Assembly (NCBI RefSeq): GCF_029227915.1
Contig: NC_079880.1
Location: 23,434,501 to 23,498,500 of the forward strand
Direction of reading: 5' to 3'
Length of the DNA stretch: 64,000 nt
DNA from: Hydractinia symbiolongicarpus
Taxonomy: Eukaryota; Cnidaria; Hydrozoa; Anthoathecata; Hydractiniidae
Both the position numbers and the translations under genes were made by a program. This document shows, piece by piece, positions 37,531 through 50,468 of the stretch; position 1 is the stretch's first letter; every line of letters starts with the position of its first letter. Below the pieces are notes generated by a model. It ran no database searches. It was not told the DNA's origin and worked only from the letters and a program-made list of their open reading frames with translations.

Positions 37531-40059
37531 AAGATTAAGTGAAATTATAATCTTTGGTCGAGTTTATTACTAATTTAACTGTTCCACTATATCGGCAAAT
37601 TATAGTTGATACATTTTAGAGTTTAAGTAAAGTTAACGACCCTTTAACGTTAAATATTACATACAGTTAAAAAATTCCAATTTTGATATAAATAACATGT
37701 AAAAATAACGTAAACATTCATGTTAATTTAAAGTAATATTACATTATGTCACGGTTGGGTTATAGTCTGGTCAAGTTGTAATAATCAATACCACCCATAA
37801 TTTACCAATCATGATTTTTAACTAAGCGTCGTAGTAATTGTAGTCATATGTCACAGTATTAATACTAAAATGTTCATAAATTAAAGAAATATAGTTTGTC
37901 AGTTTTTCATGGCTCAGTTTTTCATGTTCAACAACTTCTCTTCTTTCTTTTTTTTAGGTCGAAACGTGCAATCCAATGACTTACTTACCTTCACGTGTCG
38001 TAATTTGTTAAGTGGCTTATTTCATTTTCATCAAGGTAATTCACCAACGAAAAGTTAGGGCATTCCATCCTATTTAAAGAAATATTAGATTTGTTTCAAT
38101 TGCAAAGCACCAAAGAGCATCTAGTGGACCTAGTTTATTCAATACCATTTCCATTTTTTCAAAATCACATTAAAAATTATTATTTAATTGATTCTTTAAC
38201 AAACATATCAATCATCGTCATCATTAAAAATTACTATTTAATTGATACTTTAACAAACATACAAACATTATTTCCCTTATTAGAAATATTTCCACTTGTT
38301 TTTATTTTTCTATGTTGACACACAAAGTCCCACAAGTTACCTACAAGGTATAATAAGGTAAAACCTCTGTTGCTATATTCTTAATGTTTGCTATACCTTA
38401 TTGCCACATTGTGAAGAATGTTTGCTACGCATTGATTATACCAATAAAGTTAAAACAAGTCTGAACTAAACCTCCAACGCCCAATATATTGTCAAATAAA
38501 ATAAGGAATGCTCAAAACGACCACAGTTTATTTAAACAAAAATAAACGGTATATTCTACACATTTTTTTTTGCAAATGTATAACCAATATGCTTCTTAAT
38601 GATGCTGAAAACATTGATAAAAATGTGTTTTATGTTAAGCAGGTTAATTTATTGATTTACATTCAAAATCACTTTTATGAGAAAATGATAGATATGTTTC
38701 TATTATTTGTTTGTAGTCCAGCTATTACTGGTCACGTGATAAGACTTCTGTTTTTATTTGTAAACCAACCTCGTTCTCATACCTTTACCTTATTTATCAA
38801 GGGGTCAACTAAAAGGGTACACTGCAAGGGTATATCAACATAAAATGACTTTTTATATGTGTCCTGTGCAAAATAAAAATTTAAAACAAAGTAAAAAATG
38901 TTTAAGTCCTAAATCCCCGTAAAAAAAACTTTTGTTTTTGGGATTCTTTATAGCTATAATGGCATGCGTGTGAATTTTTAAATTTTTTTAGCTTTAGGAA
39001 ATTTTCTTTTGATTTCTTATTATTACTGTTAAATGCTTCTTAATTTCTTCACACTTGTGATGAGACTCTGTGATTAAATATAAAATTGCAGCAGGGTTAT
39101 TTTAAAATTTTCAAAAGTTTTGGAGCAAAATAAATAACTTTTGTTTGAATTTATTTAATGTTTTTACAATAATAATATACAATATTTTTTTTAAAATTTA
39201 TAAGAAGAATGACTCTTGCCACTTATATTGTAAAAGGTCAATAAATAAAATTTTTGACGAATTTTCCTCCTCGGAAGAGGATTATGAAATGGAGAACATA
39301 TTTTGTCAGAAGAACATTGGATTTGCAAGAAAAGTGAGTTACGCAATACCTGATTCTGCTTTTAAATGCAAATATATTTATTATATCGAAAAAAGGAATT
39401 TTGAAAATGAAGGTTGTAAAAGAAAATAATTTACAAGGGGGTGGCTAGCCACCGCAATGGTTAACTCAACCTGTTAGGTCTTTGGAAAAAAGCTAGAGGT
39501 TGTACTCCGCTATAGAAAATACCTCTCTTGAGAATAGAGCATTGCACAAAACAGATCGAATTTTTTTTAATTTAAATGAGAATTTCTGAAATCTTATGCT
39601 TTAAAAGTGCTTTTTGCAGCCTCCTCTTTCTTATAACCATGTTTCCTATAACAAAAACATGTGCTGGTGTTTGTTATATGTCAGACAACAAACTGATGTT
39701 TTCGTTTAGTATGAAACTGTATAGCACGTTTTTCAGTGTAGAGTTTGCAGCAGTTACGTTTTATTGTTTTTACTGTTATGTAAATTATCCATAAAATTTC
39801 GGTGGGATGACGCCTGTAACATGGATGCGTTAAAATAATTTTTGTCGTTTCCTTTCTATCTTACGTTTTGTTATTTTTTAGGTCATCTAGCTACATCTCG
39901 AAAGGCTGGTAGTTTAATGTATAGACAAGAATGTGATCTAACTACATGGGAGACATGATAAAAAACAAATTAAACTGTATACGAAGTTTTTATTATTCTT
40001 TTCATAATTTGTAAATTTTAAAAAATAGTAATAGGGTTTAAAAAATATCCAGCTCGGAG
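37531..40059. other. AT-rich intergenic DNA, no gene recognised
   Basis: A direct repeat of about 33 bp (AAAAATTATTATTTAATTGA at 38169 and a near-identical copy at 38224) is the only structure seen. The ORFs at 38508-38843 and 39145-39429 have no recognisable domain. Confidence 0.4.
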
Positions 40060-40490
40060 TTTCTTCTTTCATTTACGAGATCACACGATCTAATTTGGTT
40101 TTGAGTGATTATCTTCTAGCATTGGTATTGCTGGAGAGCAACGAAGCTTGAAACATTTAGATTCAATAATAATAAATCAGGGAACTCCGAGTGTTTAATG
40201 AGGCATACACAACTCAAATAATTTATCTTGAATAAAAATGTGTATAACGAGAATAATAATCCGGCGTCAGGCTGCTCAATAGCCACGTAGTTACAGCACT
40301 ATATTCAGTATCTTGGTTCTTTGCCACACGAAATATTGAATAAGTATTACTAATATAGTAATAACAATGACTAATAATATATTAGGGAACTCCGAGTGTT
40401 TAATGAGGCAGACACAACTCAAATATTATATCTTAATTAGAATAATATTAATGTGTACAACGAAAATAATAATCCGGCGTCAAGCTGTAC
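40060..40490. repeat. Two partial, tandem copies of the dispersed repeat family
   Basis: AGGGAACTCCGAGTGTTTAA with TGAGGCATACACAACTCAAA (from about 40180) recurs at about 40385 with TGAGGCAGACACAACTCAAA. Both are followed by AATAATAATCCGGCGTCA. They match the inner end of the family at 27.4 and 37.4 kb and lie just beyond the truncated end of the BEL/Pao element. Confidence 0.65.
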
Positions 40491-40635
40491 AATAATCGCA
40501 TTGTAAAAATACTTTCTTCAACGTCTTTCTTCCTGTCAATAAAACCAGGCTTCTTTTTGAAAGATAAAGCAGGTACTAAGCATTTTGGTTCAATACCACA
40601 CGGAAAATTTAAAGATTAATTTTTTTTTTTTAAAA

Positions 40636-42309
40636 TTACAAAATAGTGACACTGTTTTTCGCTGGATCGTAGGCAGCTGGCCATGCTTCCCTTTGTTCCC
40701 AGAGAAACTGAGGTCCCTTGAACCATCTACTACTCTTCTCTACATGTTTCAAACTTATGCCTCTCGAGGCATCATCGGCTGGGTTTTCATGGGAAGGAAC
40801 GTGATTCCATTGATCCAACGAAGTATTTTGTTGAATTTGTTGAATTCTATTTGCCACAAAAATATGAAAACGTCTTGATTCGTTATTAATATAACCCAGT
40901 ACTACGTTGCTGTCTGTCTAATAACATTCGTAGTCTACGACAGGCATTTCTTGCTTCAACATTACTCCGACCTTTACGGCCACAGTTGCTGCTGTCAACT
41001 CCAACCTTGGTATTGAAACCATCTTTATTGGAGCTACTCTCGATTTTCCAAGGAGTAAGCAGCAGTTGACGTTTCCTTCTACATCTCTGACGCGAAAATA
41101 CGTAGCAGTCCCGTAAGGGACTGCTACGACGCATCGGTTAACTTCCAGTTTTTCAAGAAGGACGATATCTAATCGCCATTTTTCCCAAGCGCTTCGAAGG
41201 GGTTCAGAGATCTCTTCGTCCCATGATGTTTTTTCTTTGCGTCCTCTATCGACCAATGAACACCGAGGGCCCTTTCGATCGGCAGCGATTCGTTTTTCAA
41301 GTCCAGGGACTTTGTTCTTTGCGCGTTCTTCAGTAGGAATGGAATTGATAACCTCTCTGCTATTTGATATGAACTTTGTGAGGCGGAAGCCACCTTTGCT
41401 GCAAATTTGTATCGTTGATTTGATGATTTTGATGGCTTCTTCGATACTTTTCACAGATTTCAAAAGATCGTCGACATAAAAATCCTTCATAATAACTTTC
41501 ACAGCCTCCTCACCAAATTCACTTTCGTTGTCTGTTCCACTTCTTTTCAGGGCATAGTTGGAACAACTTGGGGAGGAATTTTCACCGAATATATGGACAG
41601 TCATGCGATGATCTACCAAATCTTTAGAGGTATCCCCATCAGGCCACCAAAGGTATCGCAAATAATCCCGTTGATTCGGCGGCACCTTAACCTGATAGAA
41701 CATGGACTCGATATCCGCCATAAACGCTACTGGTTCCAACCGGAATCTACACAGAATTCCAACTAGCAGATTTGTCATATCTAGGCCTTGCATGAGTCGT
41801 CCTTTGTATGTAGCAGTACAATCAAATACTACTCTGATCTTCCCAGGCTTACGCGGATGATAAACTCCATGGTGGGGAATATACCACACATGACCAGGTT
41901 CCCTTTCAACTTCCTGCTCTGGAACCATCTCCGCGGAACCTTGGGTCGTCAGGTTGTTCATGAACGTGAGGTAATTCTCTTTGAAGATCGAATTACTTTC
42001 AAGCTTCTTCTTGATCCATTTCAGCCTTGCCAAGGCCTGACATTTATTATTTGGAAATGGAAGTTGGTTTATTAAAGGCAGCGGGAGTTGATATTTTCCA
42101 TTTACAAATTTAACTTCCTTTTCCATTAGTGATAAAAATTTTTGGTCGTGAATGGATACGTAATCACTTTTAATATTCTTGAATGCGTTCATTTCTAAAA
42201 AATCAGCATCGTACATTCTTTTCAGAATCCCCTCAATTGTTACATCCCGTAATTCATCTTGTTGAATTAGGTGAAGTGCAGCAACTTTGTCAGTGGAGGA
42301 ATCTTTCAC
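40636..42309 (-). pseudogene. BEL/Pao reverse transcriptase and RNase H
   Basis: The main open frame (42309-40918, 463 codons) includes HVWYIPHHGVYHPRKPGKIR, VFDCTATYKGRLMQG, FMADIESMFYQVKV and the polymerase motif FYVDDLL, then IPRLELTAAT, which opens the RNase H connection. An in-frame TAG at about 40918-40920 precedes the RNase H T-D-S motif. Beyond it the same frame continues to HVPSHENPADDASRG (about 40790) and ends by 40636. The Pao-type order and the PHHGVYHP and LDxTNLL-like phrases separate it from Gypsy and Copia. It would copy element RNA into DNA in a cytoplasmic particle; this copy cannot. Confidence 0.92.
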
Positions 42310-42406
42310 AGCAATTCTGTTGCATCGAATTTTCTGCTTCTACCCTTTGCGACGAAGCACAGGTCCGACAAGATTCCATCCTAACCTTGTTTTTAACCCA
42401 TATGGT

Positions 42407-43190
42407 TCATTTCCATCGGATGGAATTACCTTTATGTTCTAGCGCTTGTGGGCAATTGGCTCCAATAAGCAAACCAATCGGTATTCCAGGATCGTATTTG
42501 TGAAAGGAATGCTTTATATGTCGCAAATGAGGCCATTCAGCAACTTTCTCGGGAGTAGGTATTTCCATGGGATCTATTGGAAGATGTCTTCTACTGTAAC
42601 AACTCTGTATTGTTACTTTGAAATCTCGTGTAATGGGCTCTACCATCAAGCCGGTTATTAGACAAGAATCTTCACGACTCTCGCTTGTGAGAGTCTTCAT
42701 GACGATCGTCGACGAAATACCGGTTAAATTCAAGCGATGAACGATTTCATCGGTTATGAACGTACCCTGACTGCAATTATCCAACATAGCATAGGTGGTG
42801 ATTGACTCAGCAGACTTTGGATGCGACAACACCACAGGCACTACAGACATGCTGATGATTTCTACGTTGTTATCTGTCTTGCAACAAACAGATTTCTTCG
42901 TTCTTGCAAATGCATTTGAGATTTCAGGCTCCTCATCTTCCTTTTTATCATTATTTTCCTTGTCGTTCTTGTTGGTCCTCTTTGGTCGGATGAAACCATG
43001 CAAAATGGTTGGGTGCCTCTTTTTGCACGTCTTGCAAGACAATTTGTTTTCGCAATTTCTTGCTTGGTGATTGCTGGTAATTGGATTCCAAACACGCGAA
43101 ACAAAGCTTCTTCTCCCAAACAAATTTGTTTCTTTCCTCTACGTCTATTTTCATTATTTTTCGACAATCTTCCAATTTATGTTTGTTCAA
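42407..43190 (-). pseudogene. BEL/Pao zinc-knuckle and aspartic protease region
   Basis: Near 43180-43090 there is a Cys/His stretch (HKLEDCRKIM, LCFACLES) in one frame. A frame change follows, and the second frame (43123-42407) continues with ARNCENKLSCKTCKKRHPTI and a Lys/Glu-rich linker. Then comes AMLDNCSQGTFI, whose Asp lies in the retroviral-type protease active-site position of the DUF1758 family. GIPIGLLIGANCPQ near the end matches the second protease hallmark. An in-frame TGA (about 43210) separates this part from gag, and another frame change lies before the reverse transcriptase. Confidence 0.85.
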
Positions 43191-43211
43191 ACAGATCTCT
43201 GGTGACGCCCG

Positions 43212-44938
43212 TCAGGTTTGTTTAAGTTTGGGTGGATCTTTCTTGTTTTTCACGTCATTATCCTTTTTATTCTTCAATTCACTGATGGCTTCTCTAGAGT
43301 AGAGGGGATCATTTTCAAGCGTTGTCTCTTGCTCCATGAAGTCAACAAAATCCCTCAGCTCCGCTTCGTGATGTTTTTTCCGACGGACGTTGAGAACCGT
43401 CCGATTCCATCTTTGTTGCAAGGCTTGTGGGAGCTTTGATTGAAGTTGTCTGAGGACTTCTGGAGAGTTTAGTTCGCTTTTTATTTGTCTCTCCAAACCA
43501 CCGTAGCATTTTATGAGGAACGTATAGAACTTTCTGAACGCTTCAGAATCACCAGCACGGAGAGTGGGCCATTCTCTGAGCTCCTGTAGGCATTTGCAAT
43601 TCTGAATTGATCACCGTAGGTTTTCTTCAGAAGATCCTTTGCTCTTGAGTAGCAATGTTCTGATGTATCATATATACAGCTTTTGATCAATTCTTTTGGC
43701 TCACCAGTTGTGTAATTGATCAGGCGAGTCAATCGACCTTTATTACTTTTGATCTTGGTCTCAACAACTGCTTCAAATGTGGTCATGAAGTATTGGAAGT
43801 CAAGCACATTTCCATCAAATGGGTCAATTTTGATGTCTGGTGCACTTTGCTGTAGCAGTAATTTGCATAACACCCTTTCTGTGTTATTTCCAAATGGGTT
43901 TGGAGATTCCTGCTCATTGTTAATGTTCCAGTCTTTGTTAACATCAACTGAATTATCGACCACTTGCGGTTGCGCGGTGTTTTGTGGCACATCAGGAAGA
44001 AATTTGGGAATTTTCTTTACCAACTTTGGATGACTTTTAGCGCCTTCATAACCGGAGCCAATGACACCTATACAACCATTATTCACCCAAGATTGGCACT
44101 TCGCATATGAGCGGATTTGTTCATCATCCGTGTCCAATGGTCTTGAGAAATTATTTTTTTCATCTTCGTCCTTGGCTTCTTCATATATGCTGAGTTTTGC
44201 TTCTGCCACAGCAACCTGCTCTTTAAGCTCCAATCTTTTCATGCTTGCTTCAGCTTCCAGTTTTGCTTCTAAAAATGACGCCTTTGTCTTCAGTTGCGCT
44301 AACTCAGCCTTTTGATCCGCAGCACGACTACGCAAGGAAGATACTTGCAAACGACCTGAAGATCTTGTCTCTTTCGAACGTGTCGAGGGCGATCTGTGCG
44401 ATCTATGCGACTTTCCAACTGACTTCGGGTGAATAATAACATCAGCTTTTAGGCTGGTAGTTGCCCGATCAACAACGGGGAACTTTGATGATTTAGGAGT
44501 TGTGAATCCAAGAGCGTCATCTCTCAACAGAGCATTTGTGTTTTCGTCAGCATGAAGCTTTGATTTTTCATACTGGTTCCACGCCCATTTATTTCTTTTT
44601 AGCCAATCATTACAATGATGCTGAAAGAGTCGAACCCTATCCTCAAGTCTAGTCAATTCTGCATTTAAATCTTCCTTCAGTTCTTCTGAATTCGCTAATG
44701 CCATACATTCATGGCTGTAAGCTTTAAATTCAGACAGTTTTACGCCAAGGATGTCCACGTTGTTAAAGATGAAGGCATAATTTTCATCCGATAAGGCAAT
44801 ATCCATTTCTGCAATCAGTCGATCAAACTCAAGGAGCACCTTTCGCTTGAATGATTCCTTCAAGGAAAATATATATTCCTTTCCCTTGCTAGTCATTTTC
44901 TTGGTCCGAGCAAGTGGGAGAGTATCTGAATAAGACAT
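43212..44938 (-). pseudogene. BEL/Pao gag (DUF1759-type)
   Basis: ATG at 44938 starts a 475-codon frame. An N-terminal helical part is followed by a Ser/Arg-rich stretch (HRSHRSPSTRSKETRSSGR), then a strong Ala/Glu/Lys coiled coil (QKAELAQLKTKASFLEAKLE). The Pao gag core follows: PDIKIDPFDGNVLDFQYFMT, and KELIKSCIYD to LLKKTYGDQ. A one-base frameshift near 43590 moves the continuation (ERQIKSELNSPEVLRQLQSK) to the next frame, which ends at 43212. This is the particle-forming protein of the element. The start is convincing because the 148-bp leader array ends right before it. Confidence 0.88.
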
Positions 44939-47900
44939 GACATGACGGAAATAACGTCACTAAGACTACAGCAGCTTGAACCAAGCAGAACCAAATGAAC
45001 GTTGGTTGGAGAACACGAGACAAATAAATTGCCTCACTACAGCACAAAACGACGGGAATACCGAGATTACAGCACGTCGAAATGTGGATACAACGGAGAT
45101 AACGTCACCAAGACTACAGCAGCTTGAACCAAGCAGAACGAAAAGAACGTTGGTTGGAGAACACGAGACAAAGAATTGCCTTACAACAGTACAGGACGAC
45201 GGGAATACCAAGATTGCAGCACGTCGAAATGTGGATATGACGGAGATAATGTCACCAAGACTACAGCAGCTTGAACCAATCAGAACCAAATGAACGTTGG
45301 TTGGAGAACACGAGACAGACAAATTGCCTCACTACAGCACAGGACGACGGGAATACCAAGATTGCAGCACGTCGAAATGTGGATATGACGAAGATAACGT
45401 CACCATGACTACAGCAGCTTGAACCAATCAGAACCAAATGAACGTTGGTTGGAGAACACGAGACAGACAAATTGCCTCACTACAGCACAGGACGACGGGA
45501 ATACCAAGATTGCAGCACGTCGAAATGTGGATATGACGGAGATAACGTCACCATGACTACAGCGGCTTGAACCAATCAGAACCAAATGAACGTTGGTTGG
45601 AGAACACGAGACAGACAAATTCCCTCACTACAGCACAGAACGACGGGAATACCAAGATTACAGGACGTCGAAATGTGGATATGACGGAGATAACGTCACC
45701 AAGATTACAGCAGCTTGAACCAAGCAGAACCAAATGAAAGTTGGTTGAAGAACACGAGACAAATAAATTGCCTCACTACAGCACAGAACGACTGGAATAC
45801 CAAGATTGCGGCACGTCGAAATGTGGATATGACGGAGATAACGTCACCAAGACTACAGCAGCTTGAACCAAGCAGAACCAAATGAACGTTGGTTGGAGAA
45901 CACTGCCACAGTTGCAAAAACAAATTGCCTCACTACAGCACAGGACGACGGGAATATCAAGATTGCAGCACGTCGAAATGTGGATATGACGGAGATAACG
46001 TCACCAAGACTACAGCAGCTTGAACCAATCAGAACCAAATGAACGTTGGTTGGAGAACACGAGACAGACAAATTGCCTCACTACAGCACAGAACGACGGG
46101 AATACCAAGATTACAGCACGTCGAAATGTGGATATGACGGAGATAACGTCACCAAGACTACAGCAGCTTGAACCAATCAGAACCAAATGAACGTTGGTTG
46201 GAGAACACGAGACAGACAAATTGCCTCACTACAGCACAGAACGACGGGAATACCAAGATTACAGCACGTCGAAATGTGGATATGACGGAGATAACGTCAC
46301 CAAGACTACAGCAGCTTGAACCAAGCAGAACCAAATGAAAGTTGGTTGAAGAACACGAGACAAACAAATTGCCTCACTACAGCACAGGACGACGGGAATA
46401 CCAAGATTGCAGCAAGTCGAAATGTGGAAATGACGGAGATAACATCACAAAGACTACAGCAGCTTGAACCAAGCAGAACCAAATGAACGTTGGTTGGAGA
46501 ACACTGCCACAGTTGCAAAAACAAATTGCCTCACTACAGCACAGGACGACGGGAATATCAAGATTGCACACGTCGAAATGTGGATATGACGGAAATAACG
46601 TGACCACAGCAGGTTGAACCAAGCAGAACCAAATGAAAGTTGGTTGGAGAACACGAGACAGACAAATTGCCTCACTACACCACAGGACGACGGGAATACC
46701 AAGATTGCAGCACGTCGAAATGTGGATATGAAGGAGATAACGTCACCAAGACTACAGCAGCTTGAACCAATCAGAACCAAATGAACGTTGGTTGGAGAAC
46801 ACGAGACAGACAAATTGCCTCACTACACCACAGGACGACGGGAATACCAAGATTGCAGCACGCCGAAATGTGGATATGACGGAGATAACGTCACCAAGAC
46901 TACAGCAGCTTGAACCAAGCAGAACCAAATGAAAGTTGGTTGAAGAACACGAGACAAATAAATTGCCTCACTACAGCACAGGACGACGGGAATACCAAGA
47001 TTGCACCACGTCGAAATGTGGAAATGACGGAGATAACGTCACCAAGACTACAGCAGCTTGAACCAAGCAGAACCAAATGAACGTTGGTTGAAGAACACGA
47101 GACAAACAAATTGCCTCACTACAGCACAGAACGACGGGAATAACAAGATTGCAGCACGTCGAAATGTGGATATGACGGAAATAACGTGACTACAGCAGCT
47201 CGAACCAAGCAGAACCAAATGAACGTTGGTTGGAGAACACGAGACAAATAAATTGCCTCACTACAGCACAGAACGACGGGAATACCAAGATTACAGGACG
47301 TCGAAATGTGGACACAACGGAGACAACGTCACCAAGACTACAGCAGCTTTAACCAAGCAGAACCAAAAGAACGTTGGTTGGAGAACACGAGACAAAGAAT
47401 TGCCTCCCAACAGCACAGGACGACGGGAATACCAAGATTACAGCACGTCGAAATGTGGATATGACGGAGATAACGTCACCAAGACTACAGCAGCTTGAAC
47501 CAAGCAGAACCAAATGAACGTTGGTTGGAGAACATGAGAGAAACAAATTGCCTCACTACAGCACAGGACGACGGGAATACCAAGATTGCAGCACGTCGAA
47601 ATGTGCATATGACGGAGATAACGTCACCAAGACTACAGCAGCTTGAACCAATCAGAACCAAATGAAAGTTGGTTGAAGAACACGAGACAAACAAATTGCC
47701 TCACTACAGCACAGGACGACGGGAATACCAAGATTGCAGCACGTCGAAATGTGGAAATGACGGAGATAACGTCACCAAGACTACAGCAGCTTGAACCAAG
47801 CAGAACCAAATGAACGTTGGTTGAAGAACACGAGACAAACAAATTGCCTCACTACAGCACAGAACGACGGGAATAACAAGATTGCAGCACGTCGAAATGT

Positions 47901-48662
47901 GGATATGACGGAAATAACGTGACTACAGCAGCTTGAACCAAGCAGAACCAAATGAACGTTGGTTGGAGAACACGAGACAAATAAATTGCCTCACTACAGC
48001 ACAGAACGACGGGAATACCAAGATTACAGGACGTCGAAATGTGGACACAACGGAGACAACGTCACCAAGACTACAGCAGCTTTAACCAAGCAGAACCAAA
48101 AGAACGTTGGTTGGAGAACACGAGACAAAGAATTGCCTCACTACAGCACATGACGACGGGAATGCCAAGATTGCAGCACGTCGAAATGTGGATATGACGG
48201 AGGTAACGTCACCAAGACTACAGCAGCTTGAACCAATCAGAACCAAATGAACGTTGGTTGGAGAACACGAGACAGACAAATTGCCTCACTACAGCACATG
48301 ACGACGGGAATGCCAAGATTGCAGCACGTCGAAATGTGGATATGACGGAGGTAACGTCACCAAGACTACAGCAGCTTGAACCAAGCAGAACCAAATGAAC
48401 GTTGGTTGAAGAACACGAGACAAACAAATTGCCTCACTACAGCACAGGACGACGGGAATACCAAGATTGCAGCACGTCGAAATGTGGAAATGACGGAGAT
48501 AACGTCACCAAGACTACAGCAGCTTGAACCAAGCAGAACCAAATGAACGTTGGTTGAAGAACACGAGACAAACAAATTGCCTCACTACAGCACAGGACGA
48601 CGGGAATAGCAAGATTGCAGCACGTCGAAATGTGGATATGATGGAGATAAGGTGACGTCAGG
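44939..48662. repeat. Tandem array of about 25 copies of a 148-bp unit (BEL/Pao leader)
   Basis: The unit runs from ACTACAGCAGCTTGAACCAA, via GAACGTTGGTTGGAGAACAC and GACGACGGGAATACCAAGAT, to GACGGAGATAACGTCACCAA. Spacing is 148 bp almost throughout (for example 45261, 45409 and 46010, 46158, 46306). A variant class carries CTGCCACAGTTGCAAAAACA in place of ACGAGACAGACAAA. Larger blocks are duplicated too: about 730 bp, near 47226 and 47959. The period is not a multiple of three and antisense frames break at each junction, so it is not coding. Confidence 0.95.
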
Positions 48663-49195
48663 GGTTTGGTGACCAGGCGTGAAATAAAAACGAAGGATGT
48701 TTTAGTCGCTGACTTCTGTTTCGGATAAACTAAAAGAAAATTGTTGTATTTGCTCACCGAAATATCTTTCTGCTTTCTTTGATGATCATCTTTTTGTCGA
48801 GAGTAAATTCTTCTTATCACGTCCTGTACCACGTATAAATTTTCTCGAACCACTACTACAGCAAGTTTACTACTATGTTACTGCGCGTTGTTGTTCGGTT
48901 CACATAAAAAGACAGAATTTTGTAAGATTCAACAGTTTCTTTCCAATAATAAAGTACCAATCCTCAAAATCCGTAGTAAACTGTTCTCGCTGTTCACAAC
49001 GCTAAGCAACTGTTTTACGCAGAAATACAACTCTTTTTATACACAAAAGTGACACAAAAACATAACAATTACTGCACGGCTACGATACGCACGACTAACA
49101 CACACAATGACATTAGCGCACCACAAGGGACAACTCAAACACACAAACTATAATTGTTCTTAAACGAAATCCCATAGGGGCCATTTCAGCGGTTC
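48663..49195 (-). mobile_element. Candidate 5' LTR of the BEL/Pao element
   Basis: On the minus strand this unique 0.5-kb block precedes the leader array. It holds a TATA-like GTATAAAAAGAG (about 49036) and AT-rich 3' sequence, and ends near TTTATTTCACGCCTGGTCAC, where TGGTCACC could begin a primer-binding site. A start near TGAAATGGCCCCTA (about 49190) is a guess. Without a second LTR the ends cannot be fixed. Confidence 0.35.
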
Positions 49196-50220
49196 CTACT
49201 AAATCAAAATTGCCCAGAGTGATTGATCTGTAAGATTGTGCAACAATTCTCACTGTAGGAATAAACAGATTAGGATAATAAGCGTTGTAATTATAGAAAA
49301 TTTGAGCTTATGTAAAAAGGATGAGAAATGTAAATTGTTCATTTCATCTGTGGCAGGGTTGTGTACGGATCGAAAAATTGTGTAGTGTCTCTCAAAATAT
49401 ATCTACCTTTAGAAACAAATCACAATATGATGCATAGAGCTTTATCTAAATGTTATTCCTTTGCACTTAGATCAAACATCAGGGTAAGGTTACGTTTTTA
49501 TGAATCATTTAATGTAGTCATACTAAATCATCTTCTCAAGTACTTCATAGATGATGGCAATTCATGGGAATAAAACCCACTCGATCAATCATCTTTGCAG
49601 TACTTGGGAAGCTAATGTCCAGCTTTACTTACAGTACTATCACTTATCATATGGTTAAGTTCTTCTCGCACTGTGATTGGCTAATCTGCACGAAATATTT
49701 GCTACATCGTATGCACCCATGTTTCGATGACATGGTCAAATCATACTTTTAATAAAAAGAACTCTCGATATTACGAAGCGCCTTAATATATTATCTCGAT
49801 TAAATTAACAAACTGATTTATGTCACTCATTCTTAAGGATACTGTAGTCCCTTTATTTGTACGTTCAAAAGCCATGTTTCCTTAATCATCCCTGTAATAA
49901 TACGCCAGTTCCGTGTGTCTGTGACAGGCAAAGTGGATGTGTTGCTTTTTTGTTCTCATTAAAACCTTTGTGTAAATGATGTAAACTTTATGACACAAAG
50001 GTCACGGGTAATTAATTTTTATCATTCCCTTAAGCACGTGTCTACTGTTAAAATGTTAAATGAAAAAGATATTGGTTTTATTTATTCCCGCTTGAATGGA
50101 ATTAACAACAAAACGTTTTGACAAAAAAAAACAATGAATTTTATGGTTAATTTCGCTCACTATTTCGCTGTTTTTTTATTCGGTATCTATAGTGGATTTT
50201 TCCACGGGACTATATACTAG
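49196..50220. other. Intergenic DNA, no gene recognised
   Basis: Small ORFs only (49361-49752), without domains or convincing splice context. Confidence 0.4.
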
Positions 50221-50392
50221 TCTTTATAATAATAGCCGTATTCCGTCTGTCTGTCTCTGCGCGGACCCCCCGCTGAGTTAGAAAATGATGTTACGGAAAA
50301 TATCAAAGGCGATATATTCTTATCCACTTTGTTGCGATGGGTAAATATAAAGGACGGGAGAACCCGTGGATTATTTCACGGGCAACGACTAG
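50221..50392 (+). mobile_element. Non-autonomous Helitron-like element (172 bp)
   Basis: Starts TCTTTATAATAATAGCCGTA and ends in CTAG after a hairpin CCCGTG-GATTATTT-CACGGG placed 6 bp before it, then flanking T. TC start, CTRR end and a subterminal 3' hairpin are the Helitron signature. No coding content. A related 5' end lies at 35264. The base before the TC is G and not the usual A, so the 5' end may be slightly off. Confidence 0.5.
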
Positions 50393-50468
50393 TATAATAA
50401 TAATAGAATAAATGCGCTCAAAAATATTGAAATATGTAAGGAGATCATAAAAACACTTCAAAAATATT

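Larger units (their letters stand above)
40600..49195 (-). mobile_element. Decayed BEL/Pao LTR retrotransposon
   Basis: Minus-strand order: possible 5' LTR (about 49195-48670), 148-bp repeat leader, gag (44938-43212), zinc-knuckle and protease region (43190-42407), reverse transcriptase (42309-about 41400) and RNase H (to about 40636). Sequence identity with the family stops inside RNase H. Integrase and a 3' LTR are absent, so the element is 3'-truncated. Several frameshifts and stops show it is inactive. The boundaries of the LTR and the whole element are approximate. Confidence 0.85.

Noticed and set aside
39430-39550. Possible tRNA-derived SINE head (GGTGGCTAGCCACCGC, then AGAGGTTGTACTCC)
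   Set aside because: The B-box match is poor and no A box is convincing; not enough to call.
41101-41128. Perfect 12-bp hairpin CGTAGCAGTCCC-GTAA-GGGACTGCTACG
   Set aside because: It lies inside the RNase H/reverse-transcriptase connection coding region of the BEL/Pao element and is explained by coding sequence; no sign of a regulatory role.
44966-48853. Series of about 70-residue antisense ORFs (MSVSCSPTNVHLVL...) repeated every 148 bp
   Set aside because: They are readings of a 148-bp tandem repeat whose period is not a multiple of three; frames break at each junction, and start and stop positions recur only because the DNA repeats.
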